64,000 nucleotides of DNA. Origin: Luffa acutangula (lineage: Eukaryota > Streptophyta > Magnoliopsida > Cucurbitales > Cucurbitaceae). Below, piece by piece: positions 1 through 11,124 of the stretch. How positions within the stretch are numbered: the stretch's first letter is position 1; every line of letters begins with the position of its first letter. The translations under genes were made by a program, and so were the position numbers. The notes below the pieces were generated by a model. That model was given only the letters and a program-made list of their open reading frames with translations. It was not told the DNA's origin and made no database searches. The stretch lies in the NCBI GenBank assembly GCA_036850905.1, contig CM072089.1, forward strand, positions 16,625,001 to 16,689,000. Reading direction: 5' to 3'.

Positions 1-357
1 CCAGTGGATGAGAATGATGTAATTTTATTTGATAAGGGAATCATTGATACACCCAATTTGGCGCGACTCCAACGTACGCAGGAGATACGACAAGGAGGGC
101 TAATCTATGGCATGAATACGATTCTAGAACAACTGACACTGTTGGCCAGCAGGCAGGAGTTTGCTGAGAGGCAAACTTTAACCTTCTGGACCTATGTTAA
201 AAATCGTGATGCTGGTTTGAAGAGGGCACTGCAAGAAAATTTGTCAAAGCCATATTCAGCCCTCCCTGCATTCCCCGAAGACTTACTGAACCCCTGGATT
301 CCACCGCTGCTTGCTGAGAAGGAAGATGAAGAAGAAGATTTGGGTCAGGAAGATTAA
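1..357 (+). CDS. C-terminal end of extra ORF downstream of pol (putative plant transposon protein domain), partial
   Basis: The frame is open from the window edge to the stop at 355-357. The protein matches the C-terminal end of the minus-strand ORF at 9489-11124: shared stretches include DVILFDKGII, ASRQEFAERQTLTFW and FPEDLLNPWIPP, and both end in an acidic Glu/Asp tail. This type of domain, often annotated as 'putative plant transposon protein', accompanies plant gypsy retrotransposons. Its function is unknown. The copy here is cut only by the window edge and looks undamaged. The Met at position 4 is internal, not a real start. Confidence 0.7.
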   Translation, partial: PVDENDVILFDKGIIDTPNLARLQRTQEIRQGGLIYGMNTILEQLTLLASRQEFAERQTLTFWTYVKNRDAGLKRALQENLSKPYSALPAFPEDLLNPWIPPLLAEKEDEEEDLGQED

Positions 358-1572
358 AGGAGGATTTGAGCGCGTAATATTTTTGCTGACATATTTTGTT
401 TGCTGGCGCATTCCAGACCACATCTTCTTATATAATTGCTTGTCTGTTTCTTTTTTATTTTTCTAATGCTAAAAAAAATATATATGCTTTGTAATGTTTT
501 TCTTAAATGTTTTTAATGAAATTTCTAGATATTTCCATTCCATGAGCACTGACTAACTCTAACTTAACTATTTTCTTCTGAATTTTTGAAGCTTGGACTG
601 ATTAAGCTTAATTAGGTCAAGGTATTCTGATCTCCAGAAACCTTTTGCTTGAGCATTTTTTCTAGCCTGGACTGTTGTTGCGGCAAAGAAGATTTTGGAG
701 GTAGTGTTGACTTTTATGATCCACTTTAAGCTTAGTTCTAGTCCCACGTTTAGTTTAAAAATTCAGAAAGAAAAATCTAAGTTTGGGGGAATAATTTGCA
801 AAATTAATGATTCATTGGGGACAATGAATAATTCAAGTTTGAGGGACTTTTTGCTACTCCAATTGTTTTGCTCGAGCATTCCTCTCCTTCAAGTAAAAAT
901 TTGCTAGGTTATTGAGTAACCGGGGACATTTGTGATACCCACAGTTTGTCTTCGCATCAAAAGATGACCTAGGAAATGTGAAAAATGAAAAGAATTATTT
1001 GCTGAAAAAATTGATTGTTGAAAATTTTGTTGAAAAAATTGATGGAGCAAAAGTTTTGAAGGATGAATGATGATCCAGCAGTTTTTCTGTCTCCCAGAAC
1101 TTAGGTGAGCTTCAACATAAAATGTTGCCATTCTAAGGGGAAAGAGATGGAATAACTAAGGATTTTTGAGCTTTATAAAGAGTATTGAGCCTAGTTGGTG
1201 ATGAGTTTGAGGCAAGGGTATACTGCACCATAAAGTGGGTCATCCCATGCTTAAGAACTTATGACTGTAGGGCTGCTTTAAGTTTAAAAAATGAAAATAT
1301 AAACCCCTTGAAAATATGTTTTGAATATCTGGTAATAGAGCTAAGTTGTGGTGAGTTCTTAGAATTGAGTTGAAAGTGGTGATTATTTGTCCCTGCTGGA
1401 GGAATCATTTTGCTGCGGTAGAGCTCGGTTTTGTAGAGTGCTCAGGTGAAGGTTAAAGGCAGTATTGGATTGTCTAATTTGATTAAGCTAATTCTTTGTC
1501 TAATGTTTTAAATTCTTAAAGGAAGGTGAGTTAGTATTGCTCGGGACGCGCAATAGTTCAAGTTTGGGGGTG
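358..1572 (+). other. Gypsy-A1 3' untranslated region with polypurine tract
   Basis: No credible gene. The stretch is homologous to 8260-9488 (reverse strand). It contains two G-rich tracts of the form AAGTTTGGGGG (about 778-790 and 1559-1570). The second lies two bases before the LTR and is the likely plus-strand primer. A second site near 817-840 (CATTGGGGACAATGA) is a short inverted repeat and recurs in the minus-strand copy. Confidence 0.6.
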
Positions 1573-2738
1573 TGATAACTACCCAAAAGGTAGTTATTTA
1601 GACCTCATTTACATAAGGATTTGTGTGTCTTTAATGCTTAATAGGGTTGGTTTTAGAGAGATATTACATGTTTTAACCCATTTGGAAGAATAGAAGCTTT
1701 GGAAATCATTTTGTGCAGAATCTGTTGCTGGGCGACTTGAGGGAGCAAATTCTGTGCTGCAGCAAAACTGGGAGCAGAACTGCCACATCACAGCTTGTTA
1801 GCCAACTTCATGAACCGACTTCTGTTGAGTTATTTTTGGGATAAAGGAGCAAGGAGAGCCCTACACGTGTCCAAGTTGACCTAATTCAAGCCTCCCATCC
1901 TTCTATAAAAGGAAGTAGCCGTCGAAGTCAAAAGCATTCCATCTTTGTTTGGAAGCTGAGTAGTATAGAGAGATTAGAGATTACCAAGAACACCATCATT
2001 CGCAAGTTGATTAAGGAGATTATTATTTTCTTTATTGTCTTGTGATTATGGATATGCCTACTCAGATTGTAATTCATGTTTCCATGTTTATTATGAACTA
2101 AGTAGCTTAAGGTGTTTGTTAGGAACATGTAGTTGTTGTGCTTAAACTTTAGTAATATATTGATTATTGCATCTTGGTTAATTGTTGTGCCTATTTACAT
2201 TTTATGCCCGCCTGGCCAGCCGGTGTGAATATCTCTCTCTAGTTTCAGGGATGATTTAGAGAGTGTGTGGCAATTATCTACACTACGATCATTGTGTATT
2301 GGTGAACGCCAGTGACTGAGCTAGGGATAGCCAGTTGCCTAGTGCTTGATCGGTCGCACTTCATTAGGGTTGAAACACATTCCAAAAGATCTAGAGTTCC
2401 GGGAGGAATCCGCTAATAATATTGCGAGAGTTGCATGATCAATAATATTGCTAGAGCATCTTTTTAAACAACTATTAAGCCTAACCAGAGACTGTCTTTA
2501 ATATGTTTGTCTATTTGTTTATTCTTTGTTCTGTCTTTTACTTTGCTCCAGCATAATTCTTATAAAACCAAATCATTGTTACCATCTTTGAAACCATTAG
2601 AAAGTTACACAAAATAGATAAAGTGGAAGCTAATTCAGGGCTCAGATTGATAATATTACTTGTTGCAGACTGTGTATACTTGCACAGGAATTCTAGAGTC
2701 TTTTTATACCATATTTTACTCACTCTAGGAATCCAACA
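1573..2738 (+). repeat. Gypsy-A 3' LTR (1166 bp)
   Basis: Begins TGATAACTACCC directly after the purine tract and ends CTCTAGGAATCCAACA. Homologous LTRs occur at 7093-8259 (minus), 13749-14397 (plus, 5'-truncated) and 35781-36881 (plus, solo). Comparing the copies fixes both ends. U3 carries a G-box and a TATA box (see separate entry). Confidence 0.88.
1864..1910 (+). promoter_or_regulatory. LTR promoter: G-box/ABRE-like CACGTG plus TATA box
   Basis: CACGTG at 1864-1869 (context ACACGTGTCC, which contains the ABRE core ACGTG) lies about 35 bp before TATAAAA at 1904-1910. The same pair is kept in the solo LTR (about 36072-36118) and in the minus-strand LTR (about 7920-7970). Conservation across copies supports a real U3 promoter. 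Stress or hormone responsiveness is an inference. Confidence 0.55.
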
Positions 2739-3707
2739 ACAGTCTATAGTATAGGGATAAGACTGGGTACCTTATCCTAGGAAAAACTATGTGATGCGGC
2801 CCACTTTGTTTTAATACAAACGGTCTATAGTATAGGGACGACCTAGACAACTTGGTCTTAATCCTGAGTTGATTATGGACTCCTGCTCATGAGAGATTGT
2901 CCTTTGATTTGTATGGGTGAGAGTGGCCAATACGCCGACTCAATAAGTCTACCATTTTGGGGACAAGACCGAATGGGGAGCTGGGAACATAATCGTGCAA
3001 GATGGAATTCACTCCTTCCCGACTTTAGGGAAACAGATGAGTGTTCCCTTAAGTGGTTACTCCGAGTCTTGAACAAAGGGCCCTACCCTCTCAATGGCAC
3101 GAGAGGGTTTTCTGTTTGATGGTTGGACCTAAAACAGGTTGTTCATTAGTGGAGAACTGGTACTTAAGGAAATAGAGATAACCCAGGGTAAAACGGTAAT
3201 TTGACCCAGCTGGTGTTACGGACACTCGTGAAGGACTAACTAGTCAATATTGGTCTATATCTGTGGACACAGAAAATATGTCTGCAGTGAGAAGAGTGCA
3301 ACTGTGAGTCTATAGTGGAATGAACACACAATTAACGAATATTGATTAATGTGGTTAATGAGTTTGACCAATTAATCTCACATCGTTGGAGCTTCTGATT
3401 TGCAGGTCCATTAGGTCCCACTGGTAGCTCATAAAGTAATTTGAGACAACTAAGTAATAAATGTAAATTGAAGATGTTCAATTTACTAAGGGAAACAAAC
3501 ATAATATATATTGATATATTAATGTGAGAGAAATTAATATTTGAAGAAATTAAAATATAAATTTATGGAAGTTTGAAAGAGTTCAAATAATTAATTAATT
3601 AATTTAAGGCCTAAAATCTATTTGGGCGAATTAATTAATTCAAGGCCGGAAATTAAATATGTGATATTTAATTGGTGGTTAATTAATTTAAGAATTCATT
3701 AACCGGG

Positions 3708-3838
3708 AATTAATCACTTATGGAAATAATTAATCACTTAAGGAAGTGATTAATCATTTATGGAAATGAGCTAATCACTTATGGAAGTAATTAGTCATTT
3801 GTGGAAAAAATTAATCAATTATGGAATTGATTGATCAT
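3708..3838 (+). repeat. 20-bp tandem array in copia LTR U3
   Basis: Six degenerate units of 20-21 bp with consensus close to ATTAATCACTTATGGAAATA lie about 80 bp before the TATA box. The array recurs in the 3' LTR (about 18866-18985), the solo LTR at 19958-21983 (about 21296-21415) and, reversed, the solo LTR at 51642-53644 (about 52196-52340). Position and retention suggest a U3 enhancer array (inference). Confidence 0.7.
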
Positions 3839-3919
3839 GATTGATTAAATAAGGAATAAGATTGAATCAATTTTGGAAAATATTGATTTAATTGAATATT
3901 TTATTCATGACCTCTCTTC

Positions 3920-3927
3920 TATAAATA
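3920..3927 (+). promoter_or_regulatory. TATA box of Copia-1 5' LTR
   Basis: TATAAATA, followed by AGAACACTAGACC. The same box is at 19078-19085 in the 3' LTR. It marks the U3/R boundary region. Confidence 0.55.
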
Positions 3928-4364
3928 GAACACTAGACCTAATTGGTCCATGACACTTTGCTATTGCTCTTAGACTCTCAAGACAAGACCTAGAATTCTC
4001 TCTATCCTCCCTCTTAGAGAAAGACTCCCACAAGTCTTTTGCCTCCTAGACCTAGAGTCATATCAGTGTAACCTCTGTGGTTATTGTGTCATTCTAGAAG
4101 AATTTTCCAGCGATCACAAGACAAAGGAGGCTGCTGCGTTTTGTTCGTTGGAGCGTCGTTGGCGAAGAACGGTCCAGTCTACAACGGAGGTTTGTAACGG
4201 TTCTTCCCCTTTTCTTTAGAAAAGCATGAAAATAAATTTAGATTTATTTTTCAGTATGTTTAAAGTTTGATTGAGTTTTCGTAACGGTATTTTAATGTTA
4301 ATTAATATACGGCGTAAGGTCCAATCGATGCGCTTCCGCTGCGTAGGGACTTTTATTCCCTTCA

Positions 4365-4384
4365 ATCGGCATCAGAGCCATCGC
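4365..4384 (+). other. Primer binding site, tRNA-Met type (degenerate)
   Basis: ATCGGCATCAGAGCCATCGC immediately follows the LTR end CCCTTCA. It resembles the usual copia site TGGTATCAGAGCC, complementary to initiator tRNA-Met, with substitutions. It fixes the LTR boundary. Confidence 0.7.
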
Positions 4385-6836
4385 TGTCCCTATTAATTAA
4401 TATTAAAAGTTTCGATAGGCTCTAATAGGTGGGATTTATGCATAATGTATGTTTGGTTTGCGTTGAACTGTTCGGGTTAATTTTATGGCCATAGATTTTA
4501 TTTTTATGTGATTTTGATCATGTAAGGCCAGGTGTTTTGGGTATTTTATGTAAAATCGAGTCCTATTTAAGTCCGGGTCTAGAATACGTTTATATGAGAT
4601 GAAAATCGGAGGAATCGCCGCTGAAATCGGAAGAAATATCGAAGAAACGATGCTGTTTTCTGCCTAGTTCTGCCTCCAGACGCAACAGTGTCTCGACGCT
4701 GTCCCGATACCGAAAGCGGTGCCCGTTAGGGCTTCAAAAGGCGCGGTTCAAGAGGAGGCCGGTCCGGTTCGGCTGGGCTGGGACCTATTTGGTCCGGTTC
4801 AGCCAATTTTCGGCATGGTTCGTATTTTTTAGGCCGGTTTGAGGCTGTTTGGGGCGGTTCGTGATGTCTAGACAAAATTCTGGAGCTGTACAAGGATTTT
4901 TAGGATAGAATTTAGCTAAATTAATGTAATTTAATGCTTTATTTTATCCTAGGGGCCAAAATTAACTGGTTCAATTGCTATTTATATGCTTTATGGATGT
5001 CATATACAATATTTAATCCCACCTTACGTTATAAACATGCTCATGCATTTATTTATATATTATAAATTGTTATAATGTATGTTTTAAATGCATGGAATTG
5101 TTTTCATTTTTTTTAATATAAGTGTATATTAATTATATGAAAAATTGGAAAGCATGAAGCATGTCATTACTTAAATTAAATATAAACAGTTATGTTTAAT
5201 GTGATGAATGAAGCATGCTTGATTGATTTTCTTGATTGGCTTATAATTGTTATATTAAAAGAAAATCAAAATTGCATGAAGCATGAAACATCCATAGTTA
5301 ATAATATAATTGTTATATTATTCATGCAATTAGTGTGGTTTAATTATTTAATTTTAATGAGATTGTTAAATGAATTAAACCCTAGATTCTTGATTATAGG
5401 ATTAATCATTAAAATTTGAAATAGTTCTTTAATATTAATGATTAGAAACTGTCAATCTATAATCAAGATTTGCATGCATTCATAAGATCATAGGATAAAT
5501 TGGATTAATTTTAAATTGTTTAAAATTAATTAGACCTAGATCAATTTCTAATAGGATTAGAATCTTTTCTTACTTAGAATTAAAAATAGTTTTAATTGAC
5601 TAAGTAGGAAAAACATTGCTATGATTATAAGGGAACTCCATCGGTAATGTTCTGTCTAAGGCTGAGGGTATTTAAGTTGACGGTTTACGGAACACCTCCT
5701 ACCTGGGAACTGACCTGGAATACCGGAGTTGAATTAATCATAGTTAAATTTTAGCATGCAATGTCACTAGGTTTATTAAAAGTGTTTAATGCACCTAGAT
5801 CTTTAGAGTAAAGACCTTACATTACTGAGGTTATAAGGGAACTCTCTCGGTAAAGTTCTGTCTAAGGCTAGGGGTATTTAAGTTGACGGTTTACGGAACA
5901 CCTCCTACCTGGGAACTGACCCGAACATTGAGTTGAATTAACCATAGTAATGTTGACTCGCAATGTTGGGTTTATTAAAAGAAGTTTAATTCACCCAAAA
6001 GATTGCAGTTGAATCCTTTCCATAATTGTTATAATAGGATCAGACTTAGATAGATTGACTTAGCCGAATACTATCTAAGTTAAACAACCATATATTAACC
6101 TTAGGACATTTTCAGTGGGAGGAAAATTACAAAACGAGATTTAAATCAAGTTTTGCTCCTACATCCCTATATTCACAACGTGAGATTCATGCTCGGCTTC
6201 GAGTCGCCTTAGGAGCGGTTTCCCTTCAGAAAGTGTTTGCATGAATCAATATCAAGGTGAATGGGAAAAATGTCTAGAGTAAGTGGGAGCGGGACACGTG
6301 TCAACGTATCCCTCGGTCTCCTCCCATAGTTCACACCGTGAGAGTCCTATGATCCGCCTGCAGGTTGTCCTGGCGCAACCATCCCTTCGGAGGGCCTGGT
6401 CATAGGATTCGAAACATCGTGAACTCCTGAAAAGGATAGGAGCTCTAAGGCTAATCACCAATAGTTGTCTTTCCCTTCGATAGCCTGTTGGTGCGTGTCT
6501 CTGAGATCTGAAAGTGGGAGGGTTACACTTACGAGGATGAGTTAAAAGTGTTAACAAGTCCTTGACCGAACAACGGTGGCTAATGTCTATAGGAATATGA
6601 GTTATTTTGGAATTAGAATTAGCTGAGAGGTGTCTCATTTCAAGGGAGGAGTGCATGATCACCCTTCGGTGGCTGATATTCTAAACCTCTGAAACATCGT
6701 TGCAAAACTAAATCGATAGTTTTTAGGGTTCTGTGATTGTCTGTTTTGCTAAATTGATTGGATTGTGTGCAATTGTTTGCTTATATGATGGGTTAAGGTA
6801 AAGATAACTAATACGGTCATTGTTTAAATTACAGAA
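4385..6836 (+). other. Copia-1 long leader with internal direct repeat
   Basis: About 2.4 kb between primer site and gag ATG with no convincing ORF. It contains a direct duplication with a period of roughly 195 bp (about 5630-5760 and 5828-5960). Each copy includes GTTCTGTCTAAGGCT, TTAAGTTGACGGTTTACGG and ACACCTCCTACCTGGGAACT. Downstream, 6170-6530 has several GC-rich inverted pairs, such as GGTTGTCCTGGCGCAACC near 6363-6380. Near 4691 there is GTGTCTCGACGCTGTC, a variant of the palindrome found in the gypsy LTRs. A packaging or translation-control role is possible but unproven. Confidence 0.55.
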
Positions 6837-7092
6837 ATGTCTTCCTCAATTGTCTCTCTGCTTAAAAATGAGAAATTAACCGACGAAAATTACGCTACGT
6901 GGAAGTCGAACCTGAATACGATTCTTGTTGTCGATGATCTGCGGTTCATCTTAACGGAGGATTGTCCTCCGGCCCCTGCGCGTAATGCATCCCAAGCAGT
7001 TAAGGATGCTTATGACCGCTGGACAAAGGCCAATGATAAGACTCGCGTCTATATCCTAGCCAGCTTATCTGAAGTTTTGGCTAAAAGGCATG
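6837..7092 (+). pseudogene. Copia-1 gag, N-terminal fragment
   Basis: ATG at 6837 opens a frame beginning MSSSIVSLLKNEKLTDENYA, followed by TWKSNL and further gag residues up to about residue 85. The 'L-x-x-x-N-Y-x-x-W' pattern is typical of copia gag N-termini. The frame is cut at 7092 by a gypsy LTR. Coding resumes at 14398 with the zinc knuckle, so by eye roughly 150 middle residues are missing; this is not a simple insertion. The last residues of the open frame are gypsy LTR sequence. Confidence 0.8.
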
Positions 7093-8259
7093 TGTTGGGT
7101 TCCTAGAGTGAGTAAAAATATAGTATAAAATACTCTAAAATTCCTGTGCAAGTATACACAGTCTGCAGCAAGTAATATTATCAATCCAAGGTCTGAATGA
7201 GTTTCCACTTTATCTATTTTGCGTAACTTCCTAATGGTTTCAAAGATAATAAAAATGTTGGGTTTTATAAGAATTATGCTGAAGCAGAATAAATGACAGA
7301 ACAACGAGTAAACAAATAGACAGACAGATTAAAGACAGGCGCTGGTTAGGTTTTAGTGATTGTTCTAAGATATGCTCTAGCAATATTATTGATCATGTAT
7401 TTCTCGCAGTATTATTAGCGGATTCCTCCCGGAACTCCGGATCTTTTGGGATATGTTTCAAACCCAATGAAGAGCGACCGATCAAGCACTAGGCAACTGG
7501 CTATCCCTAGCTCAGTCACTGGCGTTCACCAATACACAATGATCGTAGTGTGGATAATTGCCACACACTCTCTAAATCATCCCTGAAACTAGAGAGAGCT
7601 ATTCACACCGGCTGGCCAGGCGGGCATAAAATAAGAATAAGCACAACAATTAACCAAAATGCGATAGTCAATTTATTACTAGAGATGAAGCACAATAATC
7701 ACATTATTCCTAACCAACACCCTAAGCTACTTAGTTCATAACAGGCATAGGAATACGAATTACAATCTGAGTATGCATGTCCATAACCACAAGTTAATAA
7801 AGAAAATAAACTCCCTAATCAGCTTGCGGATGATGGTGTTCTTGATGATCTTCAATCTCCCTATACTATTCGGCTTCCAAGGGAAAACATGGAATGCATT
7901 TGACTTTGACGGCTACTTCCTTTTATAGAAGGATGAGAGGCTTGAATTAGGTCAACTAGGACACGTGTAAGGCTCTCCTTGATCCTTTATCACGAAAATA
8001 ACTCAACAGAAGTCGGTTCATGAAGTTGGCTAACGAGCTGTGTTGTGGCAGTTTCTGTTCCCAGTTTTGCTGCAGCATAGAATCTGCTCCCTCCGGTCGC
8101 TCAGCAGCATAATCTGCACAAAATAATTTCCAATGCTTCCATTCTTCCAAATGGGTTAAAACATGTAATATCTATCCAAAACCAACCCTAATAAGCATAA
8201 AGGACACACAAATCCTTATATAATTGAGGCCTAAATAACTACCTTTTGGGCAGTTATCA
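7093..8259 (-). repeat. Gypsy-A2 3' LTR (1167 bp)
   Basis: In plus coordinates it begins TGTTGGGTTCC and ends GGGCAGTTATCA, the reverse of the LTR at 1573-2738. It is followed by the complement of the purine tract (ACCCCAAAACTTGAACTATT). It is more diverged from the 1573-2738 LTR than the fragment at 13749-14397 is. Confidence 0.88.
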
Positions 8260-9488
8260 TACCCCAAAACTTGAACTATTGCGCGTCCCGAGCAATACTA
8301 ACCAACCTTCTTTCAAGAATTCAAAAACATTAGACAAATAATTAACTTAATCAAACCAGACAGTCCAACACTACCTTTAACCTTTACCTGAGCACTCTGC
8401 AAAACCAAGCTCTGCTGCAGCAAAATGATTCCTCCGGCATGGACAAATAATCACCACTTTTCAACTTAATTCTAAGAACTCACCACAGCCTAGCTCTATT
8501 ATCAGATATTTCAAAACATATTTTTAAAGGGGTTTATATCATTATTTATCAGACTTAAAGCAGTCTTACAGTCATAAGCTCTTAAGCACGGGATGACCTA
8601 CTTTATGGTGCAGTATACCCTTGCCTCAAGCTCATCACCAACTAGGCTCAATACTCATTATAAAGCTAAAAAATCCTTAGTTATTCCATCTCTTGCCCCT
8701 CAGAATGGCGACATTTTGTGATGAAGCTCACCTAAGTTCTGGGAGACAGAAAAACTGCTGGATCATCATTCATCCCTCAAAACTTTTGCTCCGTCAATTT
8801 TTTCAGCAAAATCTTCAACACATAATTTTTTCTTTCAACAAATAAATTTTCTTATCATTTTTTCACATTTCCTAGGTCATCTTTTGACGCGAAGACAAAC
8901 TGTGGGTATCACAAATGTCCCCGGTTACTCAATAACCTAACAAATTTTAATTTGAAGGAGAGGAATGCTCGAGCAAAATAATTGGACTAGCAAAAAGTCC
9001 CCCAAACTTGAATTATTCATTGTCCCCAATGAATCATTAATTAAGTAATTATACCCCCAAACTTAAATTTTTTTATCTGAATTTTTAAACTAAACATGGG
9101 ACTAAGATTAAGCTTAAAGTGGATCATATAAGTCAATACTACCGTAAAAAACTTCTTTCCGCAGCAACAGTCCAGGCTAGAAGAAATGCTCAAGCAAAAG
9201 GTTTCTGGAGATCAGAATACCTTGATCTAATTAAGCGTAATCAGTCCAATCTTCAAAAATTCAGAAGAAAAATAGTTAAGTTAGGCATTACTTAGTGCTA
9301 ATGGAACAGAAACATCGAAAAATTTCATTCAAAAACATAAGAACAGAAATTACATAGCAGAGATATATTTTTAAAGTAGAAAAATTAAAAAGAAACAAGC
9401 AAACATATTTATAAAATGGGGTCAGATATGCGCGAGCAAACAAAATGATAAGAACAAAAATAAAGCTCGCTGAAGATCATTTCATCCA
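8260..9488 (-). other. Gypsy-A2 3' untranslated region
   Basis: Counterpart of 358-1572, no gene seen. It contains the complements of the two G-rich tracts (about 8262-8275 and 9050-9065). Short open frames here are chance. Confidence 0.6.
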
Positions 9489-11124
9489 TCAATCTTCCTG
9501 ACCCTGCTCTTCATCATCATTCTCTTCTTCTCTTTCAACAGGTGGTGGCGGAATCCAGGGGTTCAACAGATCTTCAGGGAATGTAGGAAGGGCTGGGTAT
9601 GGGTTTGAAAAATTTTCTTGCAGCGCCCTCTTTAAGCCGGCATCCCGATTCTTAACATAGTTCCAGAAGGTTAAAGTTTGCCTTTCAGCAAACTCTTGCC
9701 GACTGGCCGAAAGTGCCAGTTGTTCTAGGATCGAGTTGATGCCATGGATAAGCCCACCTTGACACACCTCCTGCATGCCCTGGATAAGCCCACCTCTATG
9801 ATCCCCTTATCAAACAGGATCACATCTCCCTCATCCACCGGAACCCCTGCTCTTCTGCACAACATCGTGATTGTGTTTGGAAAGAATAGTTTCCCCACCT
9901 TCTTTTTCCAACATCCAGAAATCTCATTCGCAATGATCCTCCCTACATTAATACTGAGAGACCGTAAGATGGCAAAAGCTAGGAGAACCCGTTCCCTGGA
10001 GATTGTCGAGTCATGTGTTGTTGGAAGCATCTTCTGTCTAATAAATCTCATCCATGTGTTCGCTTCCCTTTTCAAATAAGCCGACTAGAATGTCCTCTTC
10101 TGAGTCTTGGATAACTGCCACTGTGCCCCTTCAATTCCTACCTCCCTTACAGCCTCACTTAGTTGCTCATCAGATGGCGCCACAACCATCTCATTATATG
10201 CCGCATGGGGGAAATTCTGAAGGTTGTACAGTGCATTGATAGCACTTGGACTCCAATCCACCTCGACTCCTCGGACAATTACCTGGAAACCATCCTCCTT
10301 GAGAATGTTAGCATAAAATTCACGCACCACCTGTGCCTTTAGAGATTCTGGCTTCGCACAAAACAGCTCCCAGCCGTGGTCTGCAATACCGGTCCTCAGA
10401 AACTGTGGAAGATCACCACTGAAACCGCGTTCGAACAAGAAATCCCTTTTCAGAAGCTCAGCGTATTTTGCTCTGGCAAAATTGTTGACGAAGCGATCAA
10501 ATGGAACCTGTTGTTCTTCTATTGCCTCGTGTTCTTCTGATGCTTCAGCACTATTTTTGCCCTTCTCTGCCCTGCGCTTGAGCAACTACTCTTCCTCAGT
10601 CTTCTTCTCTGTTTCCTCTCGCTCTGCCTTTTCTTTCTCAGAATCTGATGATGGTGGTGATGGGGTATCAGTCCGAATCACCTGAATACGACCGGCCTTT
10701 CTTTTTATGCGGCGGCGTTTCGGCGGTTCGGGCATGATTACCTCAACACGAGCTTCTTGGTCCTGCTCGTTTCCTCTTTCAGACACTGTGTTTACCTGCT
10801 CATCTCTCACCATCTCAGCCTGTTGTTCTTGATTCTCCTCAACATTTTCCTCTCGAGCCATATCTGTATCCGCAAGTCTCTGATCAGCCTCTCTTGGGGT
10901 ATGTTCTTGCGGTTCTTCCAGGTTTTCTTCAACCACTGCAGCAGCCTCATCCTCTGTCACTTTTTCCTGTTCTTCCGCCCTCTGTTGTCGCCTTCTTCTT
11001 TTAGCTTCTTTCTCCTCCGGTGTTCTTTTCTTCTTAGTTTTTACTTTCGGAACTTCGGGGGTAATGGGTATTTCCTCTTCACTCTCTCTCTCTCTCTTTC
11101 TTTCCTCGCTCTTGTTTTGGCCAT
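9489..11124 (-). pseudogene. Extra ORF downstream of integrase (putative plant transposon protein domain)
   Basis: The best start is ATG at 11124, giving MAKTRARKER and a highly charged, probably disordered N-terminal region of about 170 residues. This region includes a basic cluster, PPKRRRIKRKAGR, that looks like a nuclear localisation signal. A conserved domain follows (FDRFVNNFARAKYAELLKRD through FLFERGF, EVDWSPSAINALYNL, and TWMRFIRQKMLP to DVILFDKGII). The tail is acidic. The gene is broken by in-frame TAG codons at 10586-10588 and 10085-10087 and by a frameshift near 9780-9810 beside a 36-bp duplication (9745-9795). It sits where Athila elements carry an envelope-like gene, but I see no membrane segment. 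Function unknown. Confidence 0.72.

Larger units (their letters stand above)
1..2738 (+). mobile_element. Gypsy-A1: Athila-type Ty3/gypsy element, 3' half
   Basis: This is the right-hand part of a plus-strand LTR retrotransposon whose 5' part lies left of the window. It holds the end of an extra ORF (1-357), a 3' untranslated region ending in a purine tract, and a complete 3' LTR (1573-2738). The same order occurs on the minus strand at 7093-11124, where Athila-type integrase is present, and the family assignment rests on that copy. The LTR ends in CCAACA and the next bases resume inside a copia LTR, so the element probably inserted into the Copia-1 5' LTR. The left TSD cannot be seen. Confidence 0.8.
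2739..4364 (+). repeat. Copia-1 5' LTR, 5'-truncated
   Basis: Starts inside the LTR (equivalent to about 18030 of the 3' LTR) because Gypsy-A1 lies against it. It ends CTTTTATTCCCTTCA just before the primer site. Relative to the 3' LTR it has lost a segment near 2800-2840, but keeps a segment (about 3070-3330) that the 3' LTR lacks. TATAAATA is at 3920-3927. Confidence 0.85.

Noticed and set aside
6252..6662. 136-codon minus-strand open frame in the Copia-1 leader
   Set aside because: It lies in the non-coding leader opposite to transcription, has no recognisable motif and covers the GC-rich paired segments; a chance frame.
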